Part shown: in pieces, positions 1-12,419 of the stretch
How the letters are laid out: each line of letters begins with the position of its first letter
Position numbering within the stretch: position 1 is the stretch's first letter
From: Hypsibius dujardini
Taxonomy: Eukaryota > Tardigrada > Eutardigrada > Parachela > Hypsibiidae
NCBI GenBank assembly: GCA_001579985.1
Contig: LRSR01004896.1
Span: 1 to 20,991 of the forward strand
Length of the DNA: 20,991 nt
Direction: 5' to 3'
Made by a program: the position numbers and the translations under genes
Notes under the pieces: generated by a model
What the model saw: only the letters and a program-made list of their open reading frames with translations
Told to the model about the DNA's origin: nothing
Databases searched by the model: none

Positions 1-102
1 CAGACACAGACACAGACACAGACACCGACACAGACACAGACACAGACACAGACACCGACACCGACACAGACACAGACACAGACACAGACACAGACACAGA
101 CA
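1..102. repeat. Hexanucleotide satellite (CAGACA)n
   Basis: About 17 units of CAGACA with a few CCGACA variants run from the first base of the window to about 102, so the array probably continues to the left. From here to about 430 I see no gene signal. Confidence 0.95.
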
Positions 103-446
103 TAAACGCATTTACAGACACAGACATCCTACCGATTCTTTAATGGTTCAGTTTCAAAAAAATGAGTTCGAACAGCACAATAGACCGCTAAGCGCATAAC
201 ATTTACGTTTTTGGAAGGCTTGATGCTTTCTTATTCTGGGCTATCTAGTACCTACCGTACACAGCACTCTCTGCCTCATAAATTTCGCAAGCGCTTATCT
301 AAAAAATGTTCCACATTTCGCGGAATATGGTCCAAACTGTGATTTACGAACTAATGTCAAGTTTGGCAAAACAAATTCGAGTTTCATAACCGACCTCACC
401 GGTGCGACAACATTATGCGATCTAGGCTATCACACACAGAACGTAC

Positions 447-708
447 CTTCCATATCTGCGCCAGTGACGCCGGCGGCAACATCCAACGACAGCCTTCGCG
501 AGATAACCCTTTCCAATTCCGACTGCATCATCTGATGAATGCTCGATAGTGGTGGTGGATTCGCCGAATGGTCGACGCCATGCAGCTCCACAACTGCTGG
601 CGCCATATGGAATCCGTCCTCGAAATTGAGGTCTTCTTTGTCTGACGCCGAGTCAGCAGGAACGTGCGGGTCCACGGCATGGTCGGCTTGTAATTGTACG
701 ACATCCAT
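447..708 (-). CDS. Probable first coding exon of an unidentified gene (partial)
   Basis: An open stretch of 87 codons begins at an ATG in good context (AGCCATGG, 708-706). It ends at a strong splice donor (GAAG then GTACGT, donor at 446), so the gene would continue to the left beyond the window. The peptide is acidic near residues 20-32 (DSASDKEDLNFED) and then has a proline-containing linker and a helix-like stretch (MMQSELERVISRRL, about residues 60-73). I do not recognise a family. No signal peptide or membrane segment is visible. An in-frame upstream ATG at 741-739 could add 11 residues, but its context is weaker and a possible acceptor (TATGTAG) lies just before 708. The opposite strand is also open here; the minus strand is preferred because of the Kozak-like start and the donor. 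Confidence 0.4.
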
Positions 709-964
709 GGCTACATACAAAGACCAGCCAGTTGTGTACATAAATTTTGGCTCTCAAATTGTGACGAACGTCATTTGGAGAACCGTCGAAACGTCAGAGC
801 GGAAAAAAAAGACTGGCAGGCAGCACACCTGTCGAGTGCCACTTGGCGTGTGATCAACAATGGACAGCGAAAAGCGACTCATCGGGAGTTTGTCAGTGGT
901 CACGTACAAACGAAACCTCGATGAAGTAACAGTTTGCTCGACAATAAGCGTTAAGAGTGCTTTT

Positions 965-987
965 TGTCTGTCTGTCTGTCTGTCTGT
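965..987. repeat. (TGTC)n microsatellite
   Basis: Short tetranucleotide run in an otherwise featureless stretch. ORFs here are short and show no protein-like composition. Confidence 0.85.
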
Positions 988-1439
988 GTGACAGTCATAA
1001 CTAACGTGGGAATAGGAAACGACAACTGAAGTGGCCAATGTGTAGATTTAGGTGTATCTCTAGAATATTAGCATAGACAGTCAAAACGTTAGCAGTACCG
1101 CTACAGGGAATTCAGTCAGATTTTACCTTACTATGAACAATATTTAGACAAGATAAAGCACGAGATAGGCAGGATGGCCATTGACAGAGCTTCTTTGGAT
1201 ACAGAATACAGACAGACAACGCCTATTGTCATACAGACACACCAAATTGGCATGAACGGGCAGAAATACGCGTGGAAGGATCATTCAGGCAAGAATGACA
1301 CAAGTTACCGGAAGCAGACCGTCACAGGAACAACCTCGAAAGAGAACAGGCAGAAAAACATAACAAAAAATAAAGAAACAAGCGACATGATTAATAGGAA
1401 CATCGGTTCCTCTGGACTATGAGTCTAGGCATGAACTTA

Positions 1440-1560
1440 CCGGAAGTACTTGTAGAGGTCTTCTGTCGATAAGCCAAGCTGTGCAAGGAATACTCCGGAG
1501 GTAAAAATCGCAGTCGTTGACGATGGAACTCTTTGAACAGCAATACTGACATATCTGTAT
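1440..1560 (-). other. Possible exon fragment ending at a splice donor
   Basis: On the minus strand one frame reads FTSGVFLAQLGLSTEDLYKYF and ends directly at a consensus donor (GTAAGT, about 1441-1436). The peptide looks protein-like, but no acceptor or start could be fixed, and its phase does not join in frame to the exon at 447-708. It could be a separate small exon or chance. The rest of 1600-2950 shows only short overlapping ORFs with no recognisable domain. Confidence 0.2.
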
Positions 1561-2950
1561 GAGTACTGCTGCGATATGTGCGCATGTGTATGTATCACAC
1601 TGGATTGAATGAGTAAAGCAAGGCGGGGGACCTCCAAGCCGGACGATGCACTTTCCTTATCGCGCTGGCTCAGCCACCGGGGGAACTACCGTTAAACGGT
1701 ACGGTGTAACGGTGGACACAAAATTAGACTTTAAAGTCAACAAAGCGATGAATAATGGCCATCACACATACCTTGATATACAAAGGCGATAAGGAGGAAA
1801 ACAGCAACACTAAACATACATATTGTACCGTGGAACAGGCCAGAGCTGAGATCTGCCACTGCTGGAGGTTTTTTCTGCCGCCACGGCCACGGCGGACTCA
1901 CACGATTGACGTGATGAAGCCGTCATTCCAGTTCACAGCTTGCAAACAGCAGTCACACACACCTAGCATGGCTTGTGCTGCTTGCCTGGGTAAAGGGGTG
2001 CTGAAGGTTGCCACGGATATGATAGGCAATGGATACGATCTGTTCCTTGAACTCTCATCGAAGTGCTTGATAATCCCTGTAATTGATGTCACGGCACATC
2101 GTGAGCGAACGGCCACCGCGAGTTCCGCGACAACGATTGGTGCTTGCCTAATTCGCGAATGGCAAAAAGTGCACTGCGCGTAAACCGCGATTTGAACGGA
2201 CCAAGTTTTTTTTTCCCGATACGAGAATAACCTGTTCAAGAACGAAAACGACGAACGTGCCGGGTATTCGTGGAACTAAGGAAGAAGGGGTTTGATTTCT
2301 GGATGATAATGGAACGGACCGTCAAGGAACAATAGCACCTTCGAGTGAACCAACAAAGTACAAAGCGCACGAGGGAGACAGAGGCGTTTGAAAATGTGCA
2401 ATATATACACTGTATACACTGTACTGCGATGTACTTTCTACTTTCAGTTACGCCGAGAACTCTAGCATTCATGGTCAGTCTCCGAGCGGGCAAGGGTCCA
2501 GACACGACGACCTGATCTCGTGTCGGATTCTTTGAAATAATAAAAAGGGCGAGCTAGTCATGTCCATCGGGGCGCAGCCGTCTGGGTCCACTTAGCATTT
2601 GTGGACAGAGTATTGCGCTAATTTTTAATTCCCTATCCGCAGCTGACGCACTGAACGCAAGTGTAGTATTGAAAAATAATACTGCGTACATTTGTCGGAC
2701 AGATGAAACTACAGTAGAACTACCCAGAAAAGCATCGAAGAAATCATGTCTATGATCAGACACATCCGAATCGCCAGACCATTTTCTATTTTCCGGTACT
2801 TTAGAAGGGCTCGTGGAAGGGATATGCCGGGTTCTCCTTTATACTGTAAAATACCAATAGTATTTATAATAATGGAAGAACGATCGGCTTGCGTTGACAG
2901 ACATGCGGCGACTATTTCAGTTTCACGTGAAACTCCAAAAGATACACGCA
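1560..2950. other. Stretch without a supported gene
   Basis: Several ORFs of 80-142 codons overlap on both strands (for example about 1755-2183 plus and 1898-2239 minus). None has a domain, convincing start context or splice pattern. The stretch probably includes the 3' flank of the AKR gene that ends at 2987. Confidence 0.5.
2919..2934. promoter_or_regulatory. Perfect 16-bp palindrome with a central E-box
   Basis: AGTTTCACGTGAAACT is a perfect palindrome centred on CACGTG, 53 bp beyond the stop codon of the first AKR gene. TCACGTGA cores are known bHLH-type sites. The inner 14 bases also equal the core of the bacterial ParB parS site, which is probably coincidence in this genome. Confidence 0.45.
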
Positions 2951-2952
2951 AA

Positions 2953-2986
2953 CAAAACTTACAAGTCGAAACGGAACAAACAAAAC

Positions 2987-3008
<22 letters not shown>
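2953..3008. repeat. 28-bp tandem duplication across the AKR stop codon
   Basis: Two identical 28-bp units (2953-2980 and 2981-3008) cover the last six codons, the stop codon (2989-2987) and six bases beyond it. The unit nearest the gene carries the working stop, so the second copy lies in the 3' UTR as an untranslated echo of the C-terminus. Confidence 0.95.
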
Positions 3009-5926
<2,918 letters not shown>

Positions 5927-6061
5927 CTTCAAAGCTCTGACTGGCGAAGAAGAGACGGAAAAATAGCTAAGTGTAGGAGACCGAAAGAGGTTGGGATGTC
6001 AGCTGTGTCGAGTGTCGACTGCACTTCAAAGAGAAGTTTGTTGACAAGAGAGGCTGTGAAT

Positions 6062-6250
6062 TAGTCAACGAGAAGATTGAGTACACTGGAAGGCGGGGAA
6101 TGGACAAAAGGGGCGGGGCAGGGGGTGGTCTTCAAACAATCAAACAATCAACCACCTGATCACCCTCTTCTCCGCCCCTTTTGCCCATACCCCGCCCCTT
6201 CTACCCATACCCCGGACCCTCCAGTGTACTTAATCTTGTCGTTGATTGTA
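6062..6250. mobile_element. GC-rich inverted-repeat MITE, copy B, upstream of AKR copy 1
   Basis: This element has the same inverted-repeat ends as copy A (GATTGAGTACACTGGA and its complement) and the same GGGGCGGGGC boxes, with an extra CCCCGCCCCTTCTACCCATA block near the right arm. The left terminus is slightly decayed. It begins about 136 bp upstream of the AKR copy 1 start codon, so it sits in the probable promoter region. Confidence 0.8.
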
Positions 6251-6466
6251 GAGGAAGCTTGTAGCACTGCTACAATTATTAATACTCTTATACAAATGTA
6301 CAATGTACAGTCATGGTAGAGCCTCAGGGAAAGTATCGATGGTGTATGAACATTACGGCCCTAGATGTACAGCGCACCGGCATCTAATCTGTAGTTATCA
6401 CCCCCGTAATGAAGAAAATTCACCGTTCTCGGTCGAAAGCCAAAGGGTTCGCAACAATAGCACATC

Positions 6467-6886
6467 TACACACATGGCCACAATTTTGGGTGGCAGAGAT
6501 CGAGCCATCAGGGTGGTCTGAGTTTGAGCCATCAGGGTGGTCTGAGTTTGAGCCACTCTTGGCTAGAGCTTGCCACTGCTTTCTCCTGAATCTTTGATTT
6601 AATGCCCGGCCCGGCGGACAAAATTAGATTGAGCAAGCTGCTCTTAATTCTAAATTCGACTTTCAATAAAAAAAATCTTATTTTAACCGAAAATTTCTTA
6701 ACAAAAAAGACATCACTAACATTACTTTCAACAAGACTTCGGATTTAATGATGAATCCGTGTGCCCTTGTTCTTGATCACCGCCTCCAGACACTCAGGAA
6801 TACGGTCGAACAGCGCTTTGAAGAGTTCGGGACCACGCTTTTTTGGCTTAAAGTCTGCCACCCAAAATTGTGGCCACGTGTGTTTA
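6467..6886. mobile_element. Internally deleted Tc1-like transposon
   Basis: Inverted repeats of about 29 bp (CACACRTGGCCACAATTTTG and onward to GGGTGGCAGA) lie near 6469 and 6883, with TA at both outer ends. On the minus strand, just inside the right repeat, an open frame ends with a stop at 6747-6745. Its last residues (ELFKALFDRIPECLEAVIKN, then KGTRIHH) resemble the extreme C-terminus of Tc1-type transposases (L..S.P.R..AVIKAKGG pattern). The catalytic core is absent, so this is a non-autonomous deletion product. A 24-bp tandem duplication is at 6502-6549 and the centre is AT-rich. The outer repeat resembles that of the 120-bp MITE family elsewhere in the window. Confidence 0.65.
6745..6845 (-). 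pseudogene. Tc1-like transposase C-terminal remnant
   Basis: About 33 codons read PKKRGPELFKALFDRIPECL and then EAVIKNKGTRIHH before a TAA. The arrangement matches the tail that follows the catalytic DDE core in Tc1-type transposases. No upstream coding part remains because the inverted repeat begins directly before it. Assignment is by pattern only. Confidence 0.5.
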
Positions 6887-6889
6887 TCA

Positions 6890-7587
6890 GTAACGTACTG
6901 TGAATTAACAAAGTGCGACTTCTGCGATGATAAGGCGTTCAGTGGAAAAGCACGGGACACTGTGATCGGACAGACGTAGACTTGCTTCGGTTGTGGGAGC
7001 GTTTAGCGCGGTAAGTTCCACCGAAGACCATTCTGAGTCGAGGACCATTAATTCAAGCGTACCGTATACATTTCAGTTGTGCAGTTGGTTGATATTTCGT
7101 CGCAGAACTCGCTGACCCAAACACCGACCCAAACACCGACCCAAACACCGACCCAAACACCGACTGTGAACCAAGCAGAGGAAACAGAATGTGTGCAGTA
7201 TCTCCGCGGAGAGAAGAAACCACAGTAATAATGAAAGATTAGGTGTAGGACAAGATAAACAGTGCATTCTTCGTTTTACGGTAAAGTTCTCGACAGATGA
7301 GGTGCAGTGTGAAAACAAGAAAGAAATGAATGCATGATCTGCCGGTTGCGAAAAGCCCCAAAGCAACTATAAAACTACCACCAAATTCAAGAATATGAGA
7401 CTGCTAGTAAAACTACCGCACGCAGTGGAACTAGTGACGTGGACCGGTGTAACTAATGAGCCCCTGTTCTTAGTAAGGGTCAGCGAACGGATAGGCAACG
7501 GAATCCTGGATACTGTAACACATACGAAGGATCATCAGTAAAAACAGGTTGGTTGCGTTGCGGACATAAGTTGTTGCAGATAAGCAC
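6890..7587. other. Spacer between AKR genes
   Basis: No supported gene. It contains a four-copy 12-bp repeat at 7114-7161 and probably the 3' flank of AKR copy 2. ORFs here are short, and one is an artefact of the 12-bp repeat (LGRC repeated). Confidence 0.5.
7114..7161. repeat. 12-bp tandem repeat GACCCAAACACC x4
   Basis: Four exact units in the spacer between the two AKR genes. Confidence 0.95.
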
Positions 7588-7883
7588 TTACAAGTCAAAC
7601 AGAAAGTATCGCAGGTTCTTGTCCAGGGAGTCTAACTGCTGCAGGTCTTCCGGCGTGAACTTTAAGTCCAGAATGTCAAAATTTTCCTTGATTCGCTCAC
7701 GGTGGACGCTCTTGGGAATGGTAGCACGCCCACGTTCGATCAGGAAACGATTCAAGACCTGAAGAACGATTGATAGCTCTCGCAGTCAATCAGTCAGTCA
7801 TCCTGTCTATGTCTGTTTGACTGTCTACATTCCTCCTGCTTGCTTGCTTGCCTGCCTGTCTGCCTGCCTGCCTGCCTGCCTGT

Positions 7884-7962
<79 letters not shown>

Positions 7963-8660
7963 ACACCTGGAATATCGACAAGTTTACGCGTTCGATCTCT
8001 CCCATCTGTCAAGAAACAAACCTGCGCGGGCGTCTTGTTATGGCGCTTAGCAATCTCCTTTAGCTGCGGCTCTTCCAACAGGATGGGATCTTTGGGATTG
8101 ATTCCCCAGCGAGTGGGTGAACCCAGAGGACCATACGCGGTAAAGGTGATGTTATTTTTCTTGCAAAATTCGTACAACGGTTTCTGCATAAAGTACGCAT
8201 GGCATTCGACCTACACATAGATTAAGCGTAAGAACACCACTGGCTTAATGCGCGATGATTAGAGACGTAAGAGTAGTCGACAAACCTGCAAGTTCGCGGG
8301 TTTGATGCGACTGTTGTCCAAGACGTGCTGGATCTGTTTGTGGTTGAAGTTGGACAGGCCAATGGCTTTCACCAGACCCTGGTCGACAGCTTTCTCCAGT
8401 TCCTGAAATCACACAGAAACACTCTCGTACTGACCCGCGAACAACCACATGCATTCCCAAGTACACAGTCCACGTTTACTTTAGGAAAGCAAACAATTCT
8501 TGATACACAGGAAAAAGAACATTCGGCCAGATCGGGCCGCGGCAGAACAAGGTCCAATTTATAGGTGACACAGACGAAGGCAGGCAGACAAAAAGACAAA
8601 CAGCCAGCCATCTAGCCTCATAGACATATAGACATATAGACAGACAGAAAGACAGACAGA

Positions 8661-8715
<55 letters not shown>

Positions 8716-10564
8716 ATCTGCTATAGGCAAACTGAACCGCTGACATGTTGAAAAACAAACAGTTGACAACTACTCCGCATTTCCATTTATGAAAGTTATC
8801 TGTTTCGCCCGAGACTATTTACCTTCCAGATAAGGGCGTGATCGACCTGATCGTACATGGTCTTATCATCCTTGTCCTTCGGGAACAGTGTCTTCTCATC
8901 TATGACCGAACCCAGGCAGTTAGAGGACCGCTTCAAAAACGAATAGTTCTGCTAAAGGCGCCATTTCGACATACCGACAAACTTGAATCCTGCCGGATTA
9001 TGAATCAAGTAAAGATCGATGTATTTCAACTGCAGCTTTTTCAGAGACAGATTGACAGCCTCCAAAACTTTCGCCGGCTGATGGTAAGTACTCCACAACT
9101 AAATGCGAAAAAATGCGCTATCATTGGTAATGTTCTGATTTGACTTAGCGTTGCAAAGGCCGATACGAAGTACGACCAGAGACAATTAAAATCTAATTCA
9201 CGCGGCGCACCTTGGTGGTCACAAAGACGTCCTCGCGCTTGACCACGCCCTCGTCGATCTTTTTCTTCAGCGCCTCCCCGATTTCTTCCTCATTTCCGTA
9301 GACGAAGGCGGTGTCAATGTGACGGTACCCCAGATCCAATGCGTACTCCACGGCATCCTTCACTTCATTGGGCTTGGATTGCCTGCAAGCGAGTTAACAA
9401 CATCAACTCCAAGCAGAAAATCAATCAATCTAGCAAGAAAATCCCAAAAAAACGGGATATGGAATAATCAAGAAATCAATCGGTCAAATTATCAATGGGG
9501 CAATCGGCATGACTTTGCATATTGGCAATGCATTTGCCCGTAATTAAAGTGTCAGAAAAAAGGGATTGCTTCGGACTCCAGTAGCTGCAGCTCTAACCAT
9601 TTCTATCAGTCAGTTGGGTGAGGAGTGAGGACGAACCCAACACCACACATCAATTTTAGTACTACACTATGAGGGAAGGGCCCTGGAATGGGCCACTTGA
9701 CTTTCCCGTACCCTGGAATGGGCCACCTTGGAATCACAACTTCCACACAAGTTTTGACTATCACCAAGGTCCTAAACGACAGAGAATAATTGACATGTTT
9801 AAAAAACCGAAATAATTGGACAGTTGGAAAAAGCTCACTATAGAGGTCGCTGACTATGTAGTGATTCATCCGGTTTCAATTAATTTACGACAGAGCGCCC
9901 CCTGCCGCCCTGTTGCCCAGTGCCCTTACCTCATACTGATTACGTAGGGAAATTATCGATCGGGCAATCAGCATGACTCTGCAGATTTGCCCGTAATTAG
10001 TGTGTGACAGGGAATTGCTACAGACTCCAGCCATAACCATTCCAGCAAGACCACGAGACGAACAGCTAACAGCTAACACCGCAAGTCTATGCTGCGTGTG
10101 AGAAATCAATAATTTTAGCGCACGTTTAGGATAAAAATGGTTTTCGCCCTGAAAACAGAAGACTCAAAATATATTTGAGTAAAAAAAGAGATCCATCATT
10201 AACAATTTCGTTCTTCAATTTTCAATCCGAATATGTTCATTCATTGCCAAATGAAATACTAGTACTTCCTGTAATCAACAGAATTGTAAAGCAATCGGCA
10301 AGATGGCAGACTTGAAATCGCTTAACACGATCAACAGCTGACTGAGGTTTGCGTGTAAAATAGACACGTGGCAAAAACCTTGCGCTAACCGAATTAAGCA
10401 CTTTAACTCGGGGCTGTGAACAGCAGCCATGTAACGAGTGTAATGGCTTGACTCGGTTAGGGGAAGGTTTTTGCCATGTGTGAACTTTCTTACCATGTTC
10501 CCAGGCCCAACAGCGGCATCTTCTCGCCATTCGGCAGCGTCACAGACGGCTCAAACTTCACCAT
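7588..10564 (-). CDS. Aldo-keto reductase, AKR1-like, copy 2 (7 exons, 306 aa)
   Basis: Tandem paralogue of copy 1. Exons in transcript order: 10564-10494, 9382-9211, 9098-8975, 8899-8823, 8402-8286, 8210-8022, 7758-7588. Their lengths (71, 172, 124, 77, 117, 189, 171) are identical to copy 1, so no coding indel has accumulated. It begins [20 protein letters not shown] and keeps [14 protein letters not shown]. The tetrad is Asp47, Tyr52, Lys81 and His114. Also seen are [25 protein letters not shown] and [14 protein letters not shown]. The residue after the catalytic His is Asn (LIHNP) instead of the usual Trp. The C-terminus ends LFDL, again without the long substrate loop. Exon 5 is nearly identical to copy 1 (35 of 39 residues); exon 6 has diverged more (45 of 63). 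All six introns are GT-AG. Predicted NADPH-dependent carbonyl reductase; substrate unknown. Confidence 0.94.
7837..7961. repeat. (TGCC/TGTC)n tetranucleotide array in AKR copy 2 intron 6
   Basis: About 125 bp of TGCT, TGCC and TGTC units lie inside intron 6 (8021-7759). Cys-rich or Arg/Gln-rich open frames across it are artefacts. Confidence 0.95.
8640..8714. repeat. (CAGA)n array in AKR copy 2 intron 4
   Basis: A CAGA tetranucleotide run lies in the same intron that holds the TAN array in copy 1. The repeat type differs, so the two expanded independently. Confidence 0.95.
9486..9603. repeat. Diverged direct repeat, left copy
   Basis: Shares ordered blocks (AATTATC, GGGCAATC, GCATGACT, TTTGCCCGTAATTA, GACTCCAG, TAACCATT) with 9949-10043. 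Both copies lie in AKR copy 2 intron 1 and may be arms of an old mobile element. Confidence 0.6.
9892..9906 (-). promoter_or_regulatory. CTCF-like motif
   Basis: On the minus strand this reads GGCAGGGGGCGCTCT, which contains CAGGGGGCGCT, the centre of the known CTCF consensus. The same 15-mer occurs on the plus strand at 13925-13939. Function is inferred only from motif resemblance. Confidence 0.35.
9949..10043. repeat. Diverged direct repeat, right copy
   Basis: Partner of 9486-9603 with the same block order. The intervening sequence contains two copies of CCTGGAATGGGCCAC about 33 bp apart. Confidence 0.6.
10363..10483. mobile_element. E-box MITE copy 1 (about 120 bp), in AKR copy 2 intron 1
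   Basis: The long inverted repeat starts CACGTGGCAAAAACCTTGCG and the other end is its near complement (CCATGTG, with one change in the E-box). It ends about 2 bp before the eight-base intron 1 donor GTAAGAAA of AKR copy 2 (10493-10486, minus strand), so the insertion lies almost directly against the splice donor. Confidence 0.85.
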
Positions 10565-10916
10565 TTTCGAGGATGTCGAGTAGTACCGCGCGAAGGGAAA
10601 ATGTCCGGAAAATAAGAAGGGCGTCGGGAGACCTGAAAGTAGTGCGAGTGAATGAGAAAGCAGGAAGCCGACTGCTTAAGAAGCGACGGTACGCCTGCGC
10701 CTGTGAACACACACACGATATCGACGCACACGAGCATGACAAGGCACTTAGAATACCGGTCTCGTACTGTACATACTGTAACCGTCAGGTGTGAGCACAT
10801 ATCGATAATCGATCGACTCGGTTTCTCCCTTTGACGGTCAAGGTCGATTACATAACTCATCCACAATGACGGCCGGCCGGCACTCACGAATGCCACAGTA
10901 CACGGTTTAAGAATAC
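10565..10916. promoter_or_regulatory. Upstream region of AKR copy 2
   Basis: Probable promoter and 5' UTR region of AKR copy 2. No TATA box is obvious. It contains TCAAGGTCG (about 10840), similar to a nuclear-receptor monomer half-site, but this is a weak single motif. ORFs here are not protein-like. Confidence 0.25.
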
Positions 10917-11039
10917 TACACGTGGCAAAAACTTTGCACTAACCGAATTAAGCACTTCAACTCGGGGCTGTGTAAAACCACGGGTCGATCGAGTATAATG
11001 GCTTAACTCAGTCAGCGCAAGATTTTTGCCACGTGTGTA
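10917..11039. mobile_element. E-box MITE copy 2
   Basis: CACGTGGCAAAAACTTTGCAC and its inverted partner TTTTTGCCACGTG bound this roughly 120-bp element, with TA at both ends. AATAC also flanks both sides (10912-10916 and 11039-11043), so the exact target duplication is ambiguous. Confidence 0.85.
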
Positions 11040-11474
11040 ATACCGGCTGATCATTCAAATAGAAATACGCGGACAATTGACGGGCACTTTTTCCAAAATC
11101 GCTTTCTCGAACGAGCAATATCTCTTATTAGCTTGCCTGTGCGGCAAGAGATAACACCCGAGCACAAATTAGTTCCACGTTTCTCCCGACAAAACAGATA
11201 ACACAAAGAATACACTGCACAACACCGTAGCGTGCCATGGTTGATGAAGCAAGAAACATGAACCTTCAAACTGCGTCGACGCGTAAACGAATAATACCGT
11301 AAGTTGACAACGACCAATAAAAAAAGCTTTGTGAGGAATACTAGCTCAACCATCCGGGAATAAAACGTAATAAAAAAATTCTTTCTTAAGGATTCATCCA
11401 AGGGAGGTAGATGTACACGTGAAGAAAGGTCCGTTAGAATCTCCGGCCGCGGTCAGTAATGTTGCAGCGACATG
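11040..11474. other. Stretch without a supported gene
   Basis: A 116-codon minus-strand ORF (11401-11051) exists, but it has no recognisable motif and no splice or start context that supports it. Confidence 0.4.
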
Positions 11475-11531
11475 TACACACGTGCCAAAACCTTACGCCA
11501 ACCGAGTTAAGCCATTACACTCGTTCGTTCG
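11475..11531. mobile_element. Half of an E-box MITE
   Basis: One arm only: TACACACGTGCCAAAACCTT followed by the family's ACCGAGTTAAGCCATTACAC and CGTTCG blocks. The matching second arm is missing. The arm ends exactly where the stop codon of the neighbouring chromodomain ORF begins (11534-11532). Confidence 0.75.
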
Positions 11532-12314
11532 TCAGTCGGTTGAGTTCTCGGCCGGCTCCCACGTACAGTCCTGCATCTTGTCGTAGCCGCGCCACTTCCC
11601 GATGTACCAAACCCTTTTGTTAATCGCTAATCTGGCGCCATGAATTTTATCGATCTCGAAGATATTCTTCTCATGGTCCGGCTGTGCAGGCAACTTCGCA
11701 TCATCGGGAGTCTGAGCAGATTCGAAACGTGACACCACCGTCTTCTGCTTCTTCACGTGCTGAGTCGTTTCCTGAAAAACCACGTCGTTCAGCAGCGGTT
11801 CATACGGTCACAAGCCCACGCAGGTCAAAGACGTCTAAAAACACTTCTCCCATTTTGGCATTACTCACCGTGAGCCGCTGTTCCCTGACCGCCTCATGAT
11901 GCAGCATTGTGAAGCACAACTGCTTTCCGCATTCCAATTTCCTCTTTCAAGTCTATAATATTCTTCGTGGTTTCCTCCAGAGCTGCGTCTATCGCGGGCT
12001 TCTCAACCATGACTGCTGCCAGTTGGAGGTCCAGTTTCCGCAAAACGTCATCATTGTCTGACACCGGCGAGACGTCAGGCCCACTCAGCGCGACTAAAGC
12101 TGATGGCCTACTCGTGTGTGCCATCACTGTCGCATCAACCGACGGGAAATTGTGCCCGGGCAGCAAAAGGTCCTCCGCGATCTCCTCTTGCAACAAATGT
12201 GTTTTGCTTCGAGTGAAGATCTTCAGACGTGAAGCGATCTTCAGACGTGAAGCGATCTTCCGACGTGAAGCGATCTTCAGACATGAAGCGATCTTCAGAC
12301 GTGAAAGGACTCAT
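11532..12314 (-). pseudogene. Chromodomain protein gene, probably broken
   Basis: The last exon (11771-11532) follows a good acceptor (TTTTTCAG) and ends in a chromodomain. Readable motifs are FEIDKIHGARLAI, WYIGKWRGY and CTWEPAEN, retaining the aromatic cage positions Phe, Trp and Tyr. It stops at ENSTD, before the C-terminal helix of the fold. The preceding exon ends at 11869 (donor GTGAGT) in phase with it and codes KLECGKQLCFTMLHHEAVRE-type sequence. That frame is closed upstream at 11949. A second frame (about 12150-11941, from ATG at about 12152) codes MAHTSRPSALVALSGPDVSP and then a helix-rich LRKLDLQLAAV...LEETTKNII segment. A third frame starts at ATG 12314 and reads the repeated RFTSED. 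Switching among three frames without visible introns, together with the shortened domain, points to a pseudogene or to errors. A rapidly evolving multi-exon gene is the alternative. Confidence 0.5.
12221..12306. repeat. 18-bp tandem repeat, about 4.8 copies
   Basis: The unit is CTTCAGACGTGAAGCGAT with single-base variants. The period is a multiple of three, so it stays open in several frames: RFTSED on the minus strand from the ATG at 12314, ASRLKI in another minus frame, and FRREAI on the plus strand. Confidence 0.95.
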
Positions 12315-12419
12315 TCTACAGAGATACTGCGTGGTCGATGGGCTGGCTATTCTCTGGGAAGCGAGAATTCATGGCCGACTTGAGGGGAACGGCGCGGGAG
12401 GAGGGTAAAAAATCCACAA

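Noticed and set aside
1-110. Possible CRISPR-like regular repeat
   Set aside because: The unit is 6 bp with no spacers; it is a simple satellite in a eukaryotic genome.
1755-2239. Overlapping 142- and 113-codon ORFs on opposite strands
   Set aside because: Neither has a recognisable domain or splice site, and each could be the other's shadow.
2919-2934. Evidence of bacterial contamination from the parS-like palindrome
   Set aside because: The surrounding genes are split by spliceosomal introns, so the contig is eukaryotic; the match is kept only as a motif of interest.
7790-8063. Cys/Leu/Pro and Arg/Gln/Ala/Gly repeat ORFs
   Set aside because: They are translations of the (TGCC/TGTC)n array in AKR copy 2 intron 6.
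11051-11401. 116-codon minus-strand ORF
   Set aside because: No motif, start context or splice support; hydrophobic and basic patches look random.
11967-12383. 138-codon plus-strand ORF with FRREAI repeats
   Set aside because: Opposite to the minus-strand chromodomain gene region; the repeats arise from the 18-bp satellite, and there is no domain or downstream splice chain.
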